A stretch of 40,279 nucleotides of DNA, taken from NCBI RefSeq assembly GCF_000982955.1, contig NZ_KQ058676.1, positions 1 through 40,279 on the forward strand, written 5' to 3'. How positions within the stretch are numbered: position 1 is the stretch's first letter; each line of letters starts with the position of its first letter. Positions 1-6,982 of the stretch are shown one piece after another. The translations under genes and the position numbers were made by a program. The DNA comes from Micromonospora sp. HK10 (GTDB lineage Bacteria; Actinomycetota; Actinomycetes; Mycobacteriales; Micromonosporaceae). The notes under the pieces were generated by a model, which was not told where the DNA came from, searched no databases, and saw only the letters and a list, made by a program, of their open reading frames with translations.

Positions 1-909
1 GGCGTACCGGGTGGCCGCCGAGGCCATTGCGGCGTCGGTGATGACCAGCGTGTGTGCGGTCCGCTCGACGTGGATGTCGCGCCACTTGTCCCACGGGCCC
101 GGGTAGTAGACGGTCTTCGAGCTGCCGTTCGCGGCCGGTGCGCCGGTGACCGCGGTGACCTTCAGCGGGGCGTCCCGGTTCTCCTTGACGACGGTCCAGC
201 GGTACCACTCGGCGACCGGGGTCAGGTCGTACCCGTCGAACTGGTGCACGAAGGAGACGTCGAGCTGGAAGGTGACCCCCCGGCCGAAGCTGTCGCTGGT
301 CCGGCCCTGTTGGGCGACCGTGCCGTAGCGGGCGACCGCCAGCGGCAGCTTGCCCAGGTTCTTGAAGAGCGCGGTCTGGCTGGCGACGAGGTCCTTGCGG
401 GCCGGGTCGAACGGGGCCAGGTACCCCTTCAGGTCCTTGTCGGCGAGCGCCTTGCTGTGCCGGTTGAGCAGCTCGTTCAGCTCCTGCTGGGTGACGGTGA
501 CGCCGTTCGCCCCGGCGGCGGCCTTCGTCGGCTCCTCGCCGCGCCGGGTGAGCCCGACGCCCACCCCGACCGCCGTGCCGGCGCAGAGGGTCAGGGCCAG
601 CACCCCGACGCCGACCCCGATCCACAGCCCGCGGCGGGACTTCGGCGCCGGCGGTGGCTGCGGCGGGTACGCCGGCGGGAAGCCCGGCTGCCCCGGCGTG
701 CCCGGATGGAAAGGCGGCTGTCCCGCCGGCGGGAAGCCCGGCTGCCCCGGCGCGCCCGGGTAGGGAACGGGCTGGGCCGGGGGGCCGGAGCCGGGCACGC
801 CTTGGTACGGACCGGGCAGCGGCTGGCCGGGGTGCCCGGCCGGCGGCCCGTAGCCGGGGACGGGCGGCTGGCCGGGGGGCGGGGCTGGGGCGGGGTGTCC
901 CTGGGTCAT
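1..909 (-). CDS. Proline-rich membrane-anchored protein, C-terminus cut off by window edge
   Basis: The reading frame is open from an ATG at 909 to the left edge, giving 303 residues without a stop. The first ~90 residues are Pro/Gly/Gln-rich with repeated GQPGFPPA-like units, as in cytoplasmic tails of actinobacterial membrane proteins. A hydrophobic segment at about residues 94-118, preceded by KSRR, is a single membrane helix with the rest predicted outside. After it, about residues 130-205 read as a helical then mixed segment (ELNELLNRHSKALADKDL) that resembles NTF2-like domains of exported actinobacterial proteins. The visible end (HTLVITDAAMASAATRYA) could lead into a peptidase-like domain, but the deciding part is missing. 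It is divergent from the SGNH hydrolase gene across 274 bp. Function unknown. Confidence 0.72.
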   Translation of the reverse strand, partial: MTQGHPAPAPPPGQPPVPGYGPPAGHPGQPLPGPYQGVPGSGPPAQPVPYPGAPGQPGFPPAGQPPFHPGTPGQPGFPPAYPPQPPPAPKSRRGLWIGVGVGVLALTLCAGTAVGVGVGLTRRGEEPTKAAAGANGVTVTQQELNELLNRHSKALADKDLKGYLAPFDPARKDLVASQTALFKNLGKLPLAVARYGTVAQQGRTSDSFGRGVTFQLDVSFVHQFDGYDLTPVAEWYRWTVVKENRDAPLKVTAVTGAPAANGSSKTVYYPGPWDKWRDIHVERTAHTLVITDAAMASAATRYA

Positions 910-1183
910 GGTTCCTCGTCTGCGCCGTCTCGATGACCAGCCCGCCGCGGCGGGCGTCCCCGCCGCCGGACCGGATGACCGGCAACATCATTCACGCTCG
1001 GTCGGCACGATTCAGCCCCGTACCGATCGGTCGCGCCTTTTGTCCCAAAGACCGGCTGTCGTCTCCGTCACGGTTGCCGCCGATGACCTCCGCCACGTCT
1101 GGTCCGGGGGGTGCAGCGCTGCCACCGGGCGCGGTGACAGACTGAACGACGCAGCTCTGCCGGGTCGGTCTGAGGGAGGCGCA

Positions 1184-1954
1184 GTGCGCTGGCGCAGCTT
1201 CGTGGCGGTGGGGGACAGCTTCACCGAGGGCATGGACGACGCCTATCCGGACGGCACCTACCGGGGTTGGGCCGACCTGGTGGCCACCCGGCTCGCCGCC
1301 GAGGCCGGCCCCGACTTCGGGTACGCCAACCTGGCCATCCGCGGCCGGCTCTTCCCCAACATCGCGGCCGAGCAGGTGCCGGCCGCGCTGGCCATGAAGC
1401 CGGACCTGATCAGCTTCGCGGCCGGCGGCAACGACGTGCTCCGGCGCACCTTCGACGCGGATTCGTTCGTGCCCCGCTTCGACTCGGTGATCGCCCAGTT
1501 GCGGTCCGGCGGCGCCGACGTGGTCCTCTTCCGGTTCGCCGACGTGATGGCCCGGCTTCCCGGGCAGCGGCTGGTCGCCCCCCGGGTCGGTCTGCTCAAC
1601 CGGGTGGTCGGCGAGGTCGCCGAGCGGCACGGCGCGATCCTGGTCGACCTGTACGCCGACGACACCTACCTCAACCCGATGCTCTGGAGCACCGACCGGC
1701 TGCACCTGTCGGCGGCCGGGCACCGGCGGGTGGCCGGGCAGGTGCTCGCCGCGCTCGGGGTGGGCTGCGACGAGGAGTGGCTGATGGTGCCCCCGCATCC
1801 CGCGCCGACCCCGTGGCTGGCCGCCCGGGCCGCCGACCTGCGCTGGGCCGGGCAGCACCTGGCCCCCTGGATCAAGCGCCGGCTCACCGGCCGCTCCTCC
1901 GGTGACCTGGTCACCGCCAAGCGGCCCGTGCTCGGGCCGATCACCCTCGACTGA
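1184..1954 (+). CDS. SGNH/GDSL-family hydrolase
   Basis: A 256-residue esterase/lipase-fold protein. Block I is GDSFTEG with nucleophile Ser12, block III is GGND (residues 81-84), and block V is D171-R-L-H174, giving the Ser-Asp-His triad of the SGNH family. There is no signal peptide, so it probably acts in the cytoplasm; the substrate (an acyl or acetyl ester) cannot be read from sequence. I chose the GTG at 1184 because a GAGGGAGG-like ribosome site lies 5-8 bases upstream and GDSF follows at residue 10, the usual spacing; the frame is open further upstream but that part has no family resemblance. Its stop is 3 bases before the next start, so the two genes are probably translated together. 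Confidence 0.9.
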   Translation: MRWRSFVAVGDSFTEGMDDAYPDGTYRGWADLVATRLAAEAGPDFGYANLAIRGRLFPNIAAEQVPAALAMKPDLISFAAGGNDVLRRTFDADSFVPRFDSVIAQLRSGGADVVLFRFADVMARLPGQRLVAPRVGLLNRVVGEVAERHGAILVDLYADDTYLNPMLWSTDRLHLSAAGHRRVAGQVLAALGVGCDEEWLMVPPHPAPTPWLAARAADLRWAGQHLAPWIKRRLTGRSSGDLVTAKRPVLGPITLD

Positions 1955-1957
1955 CCG

Positions 1958-2404
1958 GTGCGGACCCTGCACGCCGCGGACCTGCTGCGGCTCACCGTCG
2001 ACGACGAGCCGCGGCCGGGCCACGCCGTGCTGGTGAGCGGCGACCGGGTCGAGGCCGTCGCGCCGCTGGACGAGCTGACCGGGGCGTACCCGGGGGTGCG
2101 GGTGCGCCGGTGGGCCGGCGTGCTCGGGCCGGCGCTGGTGCACGACGGGCCGCTGCCGCCGGCCCCCACCCCGCGCGAGCGGGTGCACGCCCTGTTCCGG
2201 CGGGGCGCCGCCGCGGTGCTCGCGGACCAGGTCACCGACCCGGCGCTGCGGGCCGCCGCCGCCCGCAACGAGGTGGCGGTGCTCGCCAGCGCCCGCCCGC
2301 CGGCGTTGGTGGTCGGCGGGCGGGCCGACCTGGCGGTGTTCGCCGCCGACGGCTCCTGCCTGGCCACGGTGGTCGCCGGACGGCTGGTGCACCGCCGCGC
2401 CTGA
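1958..2404 (+). CDS. Imidazolonepropionase-like (amidohydrolase composite domain) small protein
   Basis: 148 residues starting at GTG 1958, 3 bases after the SGNH hydrolase stop. It resembles the beta-sandwich part of metal-dependent amidohydrolases: an N-terminal strand region (residues 1-50) and a C-terminal ADLAVFAADGSCLATVVAGRLV stretch typical of the end of imidazolonepropionase/dihydroorotase-like proteins. The catalytic TIM barrel with its HxH metal site is absent, so it is unlikely to be a standalone amidohydrolase. Stand-alone proteins of this kind are known in actinobacteria without assigned function. The tight spacing suggests a job shared with the SGNH hydrolase. Confidence 0.7.
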   Translation: MRTLHAADLLRLTVDDEPRPGHAVLVSGDRVEAVAPLDELTGAYPGVRVRRWAGVLGPALVHDGPLPPAPTPRERVHALFRRGAAAVLADQVTDPALRAAAARNEVAVLASARPPALVVGGRADLAVFAADGSCLATVVAGRLVHRRA

Positions 2405-2674
2405 CCGTCACCGGCGACGCGACCGGTACGAGCCCGGCCGGTAGGGCCAGGCCCCGATGGCTGGCCGTCAGGAGAACGCGGTCCAGGTGCGATCGGCACC
2501 TCGGCCGCTGCTGAGCAGCCGTACGTTGCGGTAAAGGATCTGGATCGTGCCGTACGGTCATCGCGATCCTCTGTGGTCGACGGTTCACCACTGTCACGTG
2601 TGACCCGGCACATCCGCTGCGCGCGATTCGGGATGGCCGGTCGCGGTCCGGTGATCCGGCGTACCTTGGGGATC

Positions 2675-3577
2675 ATGCCTGTGCCGAGCGATCCGAATCC
2701 ACACCTCCAGTCGTACGCCGATCCGCAGCGCCTGGTCACCACGGAGTGGCTGGCCGAGCACCTGGGCGACGAGGGCCTCGTGGTGGTCGAGTCCGACGAG
2801 GACGTGCTCCTCTACGACACCGGCCACATCCCCGGCGCCGTCAAGGTCGACTGGCACACCGAGCTGAACGACCAGGTCACCCGGGACTACCTGGACGCGC
2901 AGAGCTTCGCCGAACTCTGCGCGGCGAAGGGCATCAGCCGCACCGACACGGTGGTCTTCTACGGCGACAACTTCAACTGGTGGGCCGCGTACGCCCTCTG
3001 GGTCTTCACCCTCTTCGGGCACCCCGACGTGCGGCTGCTGGACGGCGGCCGGCAGAAGTGGATCGCCGAGGGGCGCGAGCTGACCAAGGAGAAGCCGGAC
3101 CGGCCGCGCGCCGACTACCCGGTGCCGGAGCGGGACGACGCGCCGGTCCGGGCGTACCGCGAGCAGGTGATGGCGCACGTGGCGGCCGGTCGGCCGCTGG
3201 TGGACGTCCGCTCGCCGGGTGAGTACACCGGCGAGATGCTGCACATGCCGGCGTACCCGCAGGAGGGCGCGCTGCGCGGCGGGCACATCCCCGGCGCGGT
3301 GAACAAGCCGTGGAAGGCGGCCGCGAACGACGACGGCACCTTCAAGTCCGCCGAGGAGCTGCGGGCCATCTACACCGACCAGCTCGGGCTGAGCCCGTCG
3401 GACGACGTGGTGGCCTACTGCCGGATCGGCGAGCGGTCCAGCCACACCTGGTTCGTGCTGCACCACCTGCTGGGCTATCCCCGGGTGCGCAACTACGACG
3501 GTTCGTGGACCGAGTGGGGCAACCTGGTCCGGGCGCCCGTCGCCAAGGGCGACCAGCCGGGCGGTCTGACCGGCTGA
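2675..3577 (+). CDS. Thiosulfate sulfurtransferase (tandem rhodanese)
   Basis: 300 residues, two rhodanese domains. The N-terminal, inactive domain carries [13 protein letters not shown]; the C-terminal, catalytic domain carries [10 protein letters not shown] and the active-site loop CRIGERSS with nucleophilic Cys249. The sequence closely follows mycobacterial CysA2/CysA3 ([34 protein letters not shown]), so it should transfer sulfur from thiosulfate to cyanide or a cellular thiol acceptor in the cytoplasm. ATG 2675 gives the family length; the frame stays open upstream to 2573 but that part has no resemblance. About 270 bp without a gene precede it, containing a GTCAC-GT-GTGAC palindrome (2593-2604) and CCGTACG/CGTACGG arms (2519-2525, 2551-2557) of unknown role. 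A perfect hairpin follows. Confidence 0.93.
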   Translation: MPVPSDPNPHLQSYADPQRLVTTEWLAEHLGDEGLVVVESDEDVLLYDTGHIPGAVKVDWHTELNDQVTRDYLDAQSFAELCAAKGISRTDTVVFYGDNFNWWAAYALWVFTLFGHPDVRLLDGGRQKWIAEGRELTKEKPDRPRADYPVPERDDAPVRAYREQVMAHVAAGRPLVDVRSPGEYTGEMLHMPAYPQEGALRGGHIPGAVNKPWKAAANDDGTFKSAEELRAIYTDQLGLSPSDDVVAYCRIGERSSHTWFVLHHLLGYPRVRNYDGSWTEWGNLVRAPVAKGDQPGGLTG

Positions 3578-3601
3578 TCCGGCGGCGCCTGGGCGCGGTT
3601 T

Positions 3602-3647
3602 GCGGCAGGTCGTGGTGTTCCCGAGCCGGGACACCACGACCTGCCGC
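3602..3647. terminator. Bidirectional terminator between convergent genes
   Basis: A perfect 17-bp inverted repeat (GCGGCAGGTCGTGGTGT, 3602-3618, and its complement at 3631-3647) with a 12-base loop lies between the convergent sulfurtransferase and TetR genes. It has no long T run, as is usual for actinobacterial terminators. Confidence 0.8.
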
Positions 3648-3703
3648 GTTTCGGGCCCGCCCGTGGACCGGGCCGGCCTGGCCCGCTGGGCGGTGGCCGC
3701 CGG

Positions 3704-4279
3704 TCAGGCCGGCGCGGGGCCGGTGAGATAGCGCTGGAGGGTCGGCGCGACCCAGGCCACCAGCTCGTCGCCGGCCATCTCGACCACCGGTGGCAGGCCG
3801 ACGATGTAGCGGGTGAAGGCGAGGCCGAGGACCTGGCTGGCGACCAGTCCGGCCCGGCGCGCGGTGGTCGCCGGGTCGGTGCCGAACCGGGCCACCTCGG
3901 CGGCGAGCTGCTCGGCGAAGACGCCGCGCATCCGCTCGGCCGCGGCCGGGTTGGTGCTGGCGGCGCGGAGCAGGGCGGCGAGCGTTTCGTCCCCCTCCCA
4001 GCGGCGCACGAAGTGCCGGGCGAGCGTCTCGCCGAGCCGGTCGGGCGGCACCGTGCCGAGGTCCGGTAGGCGCAGGTCGAACTCGGCGGCGGCCGCGAAG
4101 AGGCCCTCCTTGCTGCCGTAGTAGCGCATCACCATGGACGGGTCGATCCGGGCGTCGGCGGCGATGGCCCGGATGGTGGCCCGCTCGTAGCCGTCGGCGG
4201 CGAAGCGTTCCCGGGCGGCGCGCAGGATGGCCGCGCGGGTGGCGTCGGAGCGGCGGGCGCGAGGTGCCGTGTCGGTCAT
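3704..4279 (-). CDS. TetR-family repressor
   Basis: 191 residues from ATG 4279; a GTG at 4285 would add two residues. The N-terminal helix-turn-helix (about residues 10-55) has the family pattern ILRAARERFAADGYERATIRAIA and MVMRYYGSKEGLF. The C-terminal ligand domain ends in a helix typical of the TetR_C group in which LLRAA and ARRAGLVASQVLGLAFTRYI occur. It is divergent from an FAD monooxygenase gene, and the 102-bp gap holds three copies of a CAAC-N4-GTTG motif, so it most likely represses itself and the monooxygenase and is released by a small aromatic or polyketide-like ligand. The ligand is not identifiable from sequence. Confidence 0.9.
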   Translation of the reverse strand: MTDTAPRARRSDATRAAILRAARERFAADGYERATIRAIAADARIDPSMVMRYYGSKEGLFAAAAEFDLRLPDLGTVPPDRLGETLARHFVRRWEGDETLAALLRAASTNPAAAERMRGVFAEQLAAEVARFGTDPATTARRAGLVASQVLGLAFTRYIVGLPPVVEMAGDELVAWVAPTLQRYLTGPAPA

Positions 4280-4295
4280 GCCCACAACTGTAGGC

Positions 4296-4363
4296 CAACA
4301 AGCGTTGACATCGAAGGTAGCGCGTGGCTACCGTTGTCAACGGGTGTTGGCAAACAGTCGTTG
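4296..4363. promoter_or_regulatory. Three-copy TetR operator candidate (CAAC-N4-GTTG)
   Basis: Three short inverted repeats sit in the divergent gap: CAACAAGCGTTG (4296-4307), CAACGGGTGTTG (4338-4349) and AAACAGTCGTTG (4352-4363, one mismatch). Centre-to-centre distances are 42 and 14 bp. Sites 1 and 2 also form a larger imperfect inverted repeat around a GGTAGC/GCTACC pair. The last site ends 7 bases before the strong ribosome site (GGAGGTGGGG, 4371-4380) of the monooxygenase. The arrangement suggests cooperative autorepression and repression of the monooxygenase. Confidence 0.7.
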
Positions 4364-4381
4364 GCATACCGGAGGTGGGGC

Positions 4382-5578
4382 ATGCTGCCCGAGCGCACCG
4401 ACGTCCTCGTGGTGGGAGCCGGCCCGACCGGCCTGGCCGTGGCCGTGACCCTGGCCCGGCACGGAATGACCGCCACCGTGGTCGACCGGCTCGCCACCCC
4501 GCCGGTCACCTCCCGGGCCGCCGTCGTGCACGCCGGCACCCTGGAGGTGCTCGACCGGATCGGGGCCGCCGCCCCGCTCGTCAGCCGCGGCCTACCGGCC
4601 ACCCGGTTCACCGTCCGGGACCGCGACCGGGTGCTGCTCAACATCCCCTTCGACCGGTTGCCGTCCCGCTACCCGTACGCGCTCATGGTGTCCCAGGCGG
4701 ACACCGAGGCGGTGCTCGCGGACCGGCTGGCCGCGCTCGGCGGCCGGGTGCTCCGGCCGTACGCGCTGACCGGCCTTGCCCTCGACGGTGCCGGCGCCAC
4801 CGCCCGCTTCGCCGACGGTGCGGAGATCCGGGCCCGCTGGGTGGTCGGCGCGGACGGCATGCACAGCAGCGTCCGCGAACTGGCCGGCATCGACTTCGGC
4901 GGGGTGGCCGACCCGGGCGAGTCGTTCCTACTCGCCGACGCCCGGGTGGAGAGCGTGCTGCCCCGCGACCAGACCGCGCTCTTCCTGGCCCGGCAGGGGC
5001 CGCTGGTCTGGGCGCCGCTGCCGGACGGGGTGGTCCGGCTGGTCGCCGCGGTGCCCGACGCGCCCCGCGAACCGGACCGCGCCCGGTTCCAGGCGCTGCT
5101 CGACGAGCGGGGGCCGGCCCGCCGGCCGGACCGGATCACCGAGCTGCTCTGGACCTCCCGGTTCCGGGTCCACCACCGGATCGCCGGGGCGTACCGGTCC
5201 GGGCCGGTGTTGCTCGCCGGCGATGCCGCCCACGTGCACAGCCCGGCCGGCGGGCAGGGCATGAACCTCGGCCTCCGCGACGCGGTGGCCCTCGGCGACG
5301 CGCTCGCCGCGGTGCTCGCCGGCCAGCCCGCGACCGTGCTCGACGGGTACGCCGCCGCCCGCCGGCCGCTCGCCGAGGAGGTGCTCGGCTTCGCCGACGG
5401 GCTCACCCGGCTCACCACCGTGCCGGCCGCCGCACGACCGCTGCGCAACCTGCTGCTCCGGGCTACCTCGCTGCTGCCGCCGGCCCGGCAGCGGCTCGCC
5501 GTCCGGCTGGCCGGTTTCGAGCCGGACCGCCCGGCGGCCTTCCCGACCCGCCCAGCGTCCGCCACGTCCCGGCGGTGA
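4382..5578 (+). CDS. FAD-dependent aromatic-type monooxygenase
   Basis: 398 residues, group A flavin monooxygenase (PF01494 type). It has the N-terminal dinucleotide-binding loop G12-A-G-P-T-G17, the GADG motif (D158-G159) of class A hydroxylases, and the second FAD motif GDAAH (280-284) followed by SPAGGQGMNLGLRDA. Such enzymes use NAD(P)H and O2 to hydroxylate phenolic or polyketide substrates, or to inactivate antibiotics such as tetracyclines and rifamycins. The substrate cannot be assigned. ATG 4382 is set by the GGAGGTGGGG site just upstream. Divergent TetR and convergent MFS exporter genes suggest a small xenobiotic-response module. Its 3' end overlaps the exporter gene by 116 bp on the other strand. 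Confidence 0.92.
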   Translation: MLPERTDVLVVGAGPTGLAVAVTLARHGMTATVVDRLATPPVTSRAAVVHAGTLEVLDRIGAAAPLVSRGLPATRFTVRDRDRVLLNIPFDRLPSRYPYALMVSQADTEAVLADRLAALGGRVLRPYALTGLALDGAGATARFADGAEIRARWVVGADGMHSSVRELAGIDFGGVADPGESFLLADARVESVLPRDQTALFLARQGPLVWAPLPDGVVRLVAAVPDAPREPDRARFQALLDERGPARRPDRITELLWTSRFRVHHRIAGAYRSGPVLLAGDAAHVHSPAGGQGMNLGLRDAVALGDALAAVLAGQPATVLDGYAAARRPLAEEVLGFADGLTRLTTVPAAARPLRNLLLRATSLLPPARQRLAVRLAGFEPDRPAAFPTRPASATSRR

Positions 5579-6788
5579 CCAGGAGGAAGACGCCGGCCGC
5601 CGCCCAACCCACCGGAGCCACCCCGTACGCCTGGCCGGCGAACCCGGCGAGCGCCGCGCCCACCGGCGCGCTGGCCAGGCCGACCACCCGCTGGGCCGCA
5701 CCCACCCGGCCGAGCAGTTCCGGCGGCACGTGCCGCTGCCCGTAGGCGGCCCAGAGGCTGTTCCACACCGTGGTGCCGGCGGCGAAGCAGGCCAGCGCGG
5801 CGCCCCCGGCCAGCGGGTGCCGGGCCGCCGCGAACCCGGTCAACGCCACGGTCTGCGCCAGCAGCACCCCGCGCAGCGCCGGGAGGGTGCCGAGCCGCGC
5901 CGCCAGCCGCCCGGCGGCCAGCGCACCCGCCAGCCCGCCCAGCACCACCCCGGCCATGAACAGCCCGTACCCGCTCGCCGGCACCCGCAGCACCTCGAGC
6001 GCGTACAGCACCATCACCGCCATCAGCCCACTGATCGCCAGGTTCGACCCCGCGGTCGCCCCCGTCACCGTCCACAACACCCGATCCCCCCGCACCCACC
6101 GCACCCCCTCCCACACCCCCACCCTCGCCCTCGCCCCGCCTGCCGCGATCTTGCAGTTGTGGTTGGGTATACGCCCCTTTTCTTCTGCTTCGTCCCCACC
6201 ACAAGTGCAAGATCGACGCAGCGGAGTCAGGGCGAGGGTGGGGAGGGCGGCCAGGGCGAAGGTGAGGGCGTCGACCGTGAAGGGAAGGGCCGCCGCGAGG
6301 GCGAAGAGGAGGCCGGCGAGGGGGGCGCCCAGGAAACCGCCGGCCACCGCCGTACCGGCCTGGAGGCGACCGTTGGCGGTGGGCAGGGCGGCGGGCGGCA
6401 CCAGCGACGGCAGCAGCGCGAACGAGGCGGCGTCGAAGAGCGTGCCGAACGCGGCCAGCAGGAAGGCGACCGCCGCCAGCACGGCGATCCCGGCCCGCCC
6501 GGTGCCCACCAGCACCGCCAGGGCGGCCACCAGCACCGCCCGGGCGCCGTCCACCACCGCCATCGTCCGGCGGCGGTCCCAGCGGTCCGCGTACGCGCCG
6601 CCGAGCAGCCCGAACAGCAGCGGCGGGAGCTGACCGGCCACGGTCACCGCGGCGATCGCCCGGGCATCGCGGGTCAGCGCCGCGGCCAGCAGGGCCAGGG
6701 CCGGCGTACGCAGGGCGTCGCCGAATCGGGAGGCGACCGCGGCGGACCAGAGCAGCCGGTAGTCCCGGCCGAGCACGAAGGTGGTCAT
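5463..6788 (-). CDS. MFS exporter with an in-frame palindromic insertion
   Basis: 441 residues with about 12 hydrophobic helices. The loop after helix 2 has YADRWDRRRT, the motif A of drug:H+ antiporters, and the end is a basic Pro/Arg/Ala tail. ATG 6788 begins MTTFVLGRDYRLLW, the usual start of this MFS_3-type family; no ribosome site is clear, so the transcript may be leaderless. The central cytoplasmic loop between helices 6 and 7 holds an unusual stretch with two Cys and two Asn (SCTCGGDEAEEKG ... NHNCKIA) encoded by a nested inverted repeat at 6120-6240 that is poorer in GC in its loop than the gene around it. The frame is kept through the element. The gene is convergent with the FAD monooxygenase and may export its substrate or product. 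Confidence 0.88.
   Translation of the reverse strand: MTTFVLGRDYRLLWSAAVASRFGDALRTPALALLAAALTRDARAIAAVTVAGQLPPLLFGLLGGAYADRWDRRRTMAVVDGARAVLVAALAVLVGTGRAGIAVLAAVAFLLAAFGTLFDAASFALLPSLVPPAALPTANGRLQAGTAVAGGFLGAPLAGLLFALAAALPFTVDALTFALAALPTLALTPLRRSCTCGGDEAEEKGRIPNHNCKIAAGGARARVGVWEGVRWVRGDRVLWTVTGATAGSNLAISGLMAVMVLYALEVLRVPASGYGLFMAGVVLGGLAGALAAGRLAARLGTLPALRGVLLAQTVALTGFAAARHPLAGGAALACFAAGTTVWNSLWAAYGQRHVPPELLGRVGAAQRVVGLASAPVGAALAGFAGQAYGVAPVGWAAAGVFLLVTAGTWRTLGGSGRPPGGPARNRPAGRRAAAGPAAAAR
6120..6240. repeat. Nested inverted-repeat (MITE/REP-like) element inside a coding region
   Basis: Outer arms CACCCTCGCCCT (6120-6131) and its exact complement (6229-6240) enclose inner arms GATCTTGCAGTTGTGG (6147-6162) and CCACAAGTGCAAGATC (6199-6214, one mismatch). 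The 36-base loop is T/C-rich with a TATAC core. The 121-bp element lies wholly within the MFS exporter gene and encodes part of the central loop without a stop or frame change. The same two-layer design, with a GATC at the inner arm end, is seen at 13834-13938. Confidence 0.75.
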
Positions 6789-6982
6789 GCCGACCGACCC
6801 TGGAGCCTGCACCGGGTCGAGGGTCAACCGGGGACTCGACGGGGACGGACGCCGTCGGCCCCGGCCGGTACGGTGAGAGCTCCCCGCCGACGGCTCCGCT
6901 GACGCCCACGCTCCGTACACCGGCTCGCGCAGCCCCGGCACCGCACGATTCCCCAGGCCAGGTAACCCGAGCGGGAGCACGA

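Noticed and set aside
52..936. Plus-strand 294-residue frame at the left edge
   Set aside because: It is opposite the truncated membrane protein frame, is Arg/Gly/Val-rich without domains, and lacks a ribosome site; the minus strand gives a signal-anchor protein with normal composition.
992..2392. Minus-strand 466-residue frame over the SGNH hydrolase
   Set aside because: Composition (His/Gln/Gly/Arg-rich, no hydrophobic core) is that of an antisense shadow; the plus strand encodes clear SGNH motifs.
4324..5745. 473-residue frame overlapping the FAD monooxygenase on the same strand
   Set aside because: Third-position shadow, Arg/Pro/Gly/Ala only; the monooxygenase frame has all FAD motifs.
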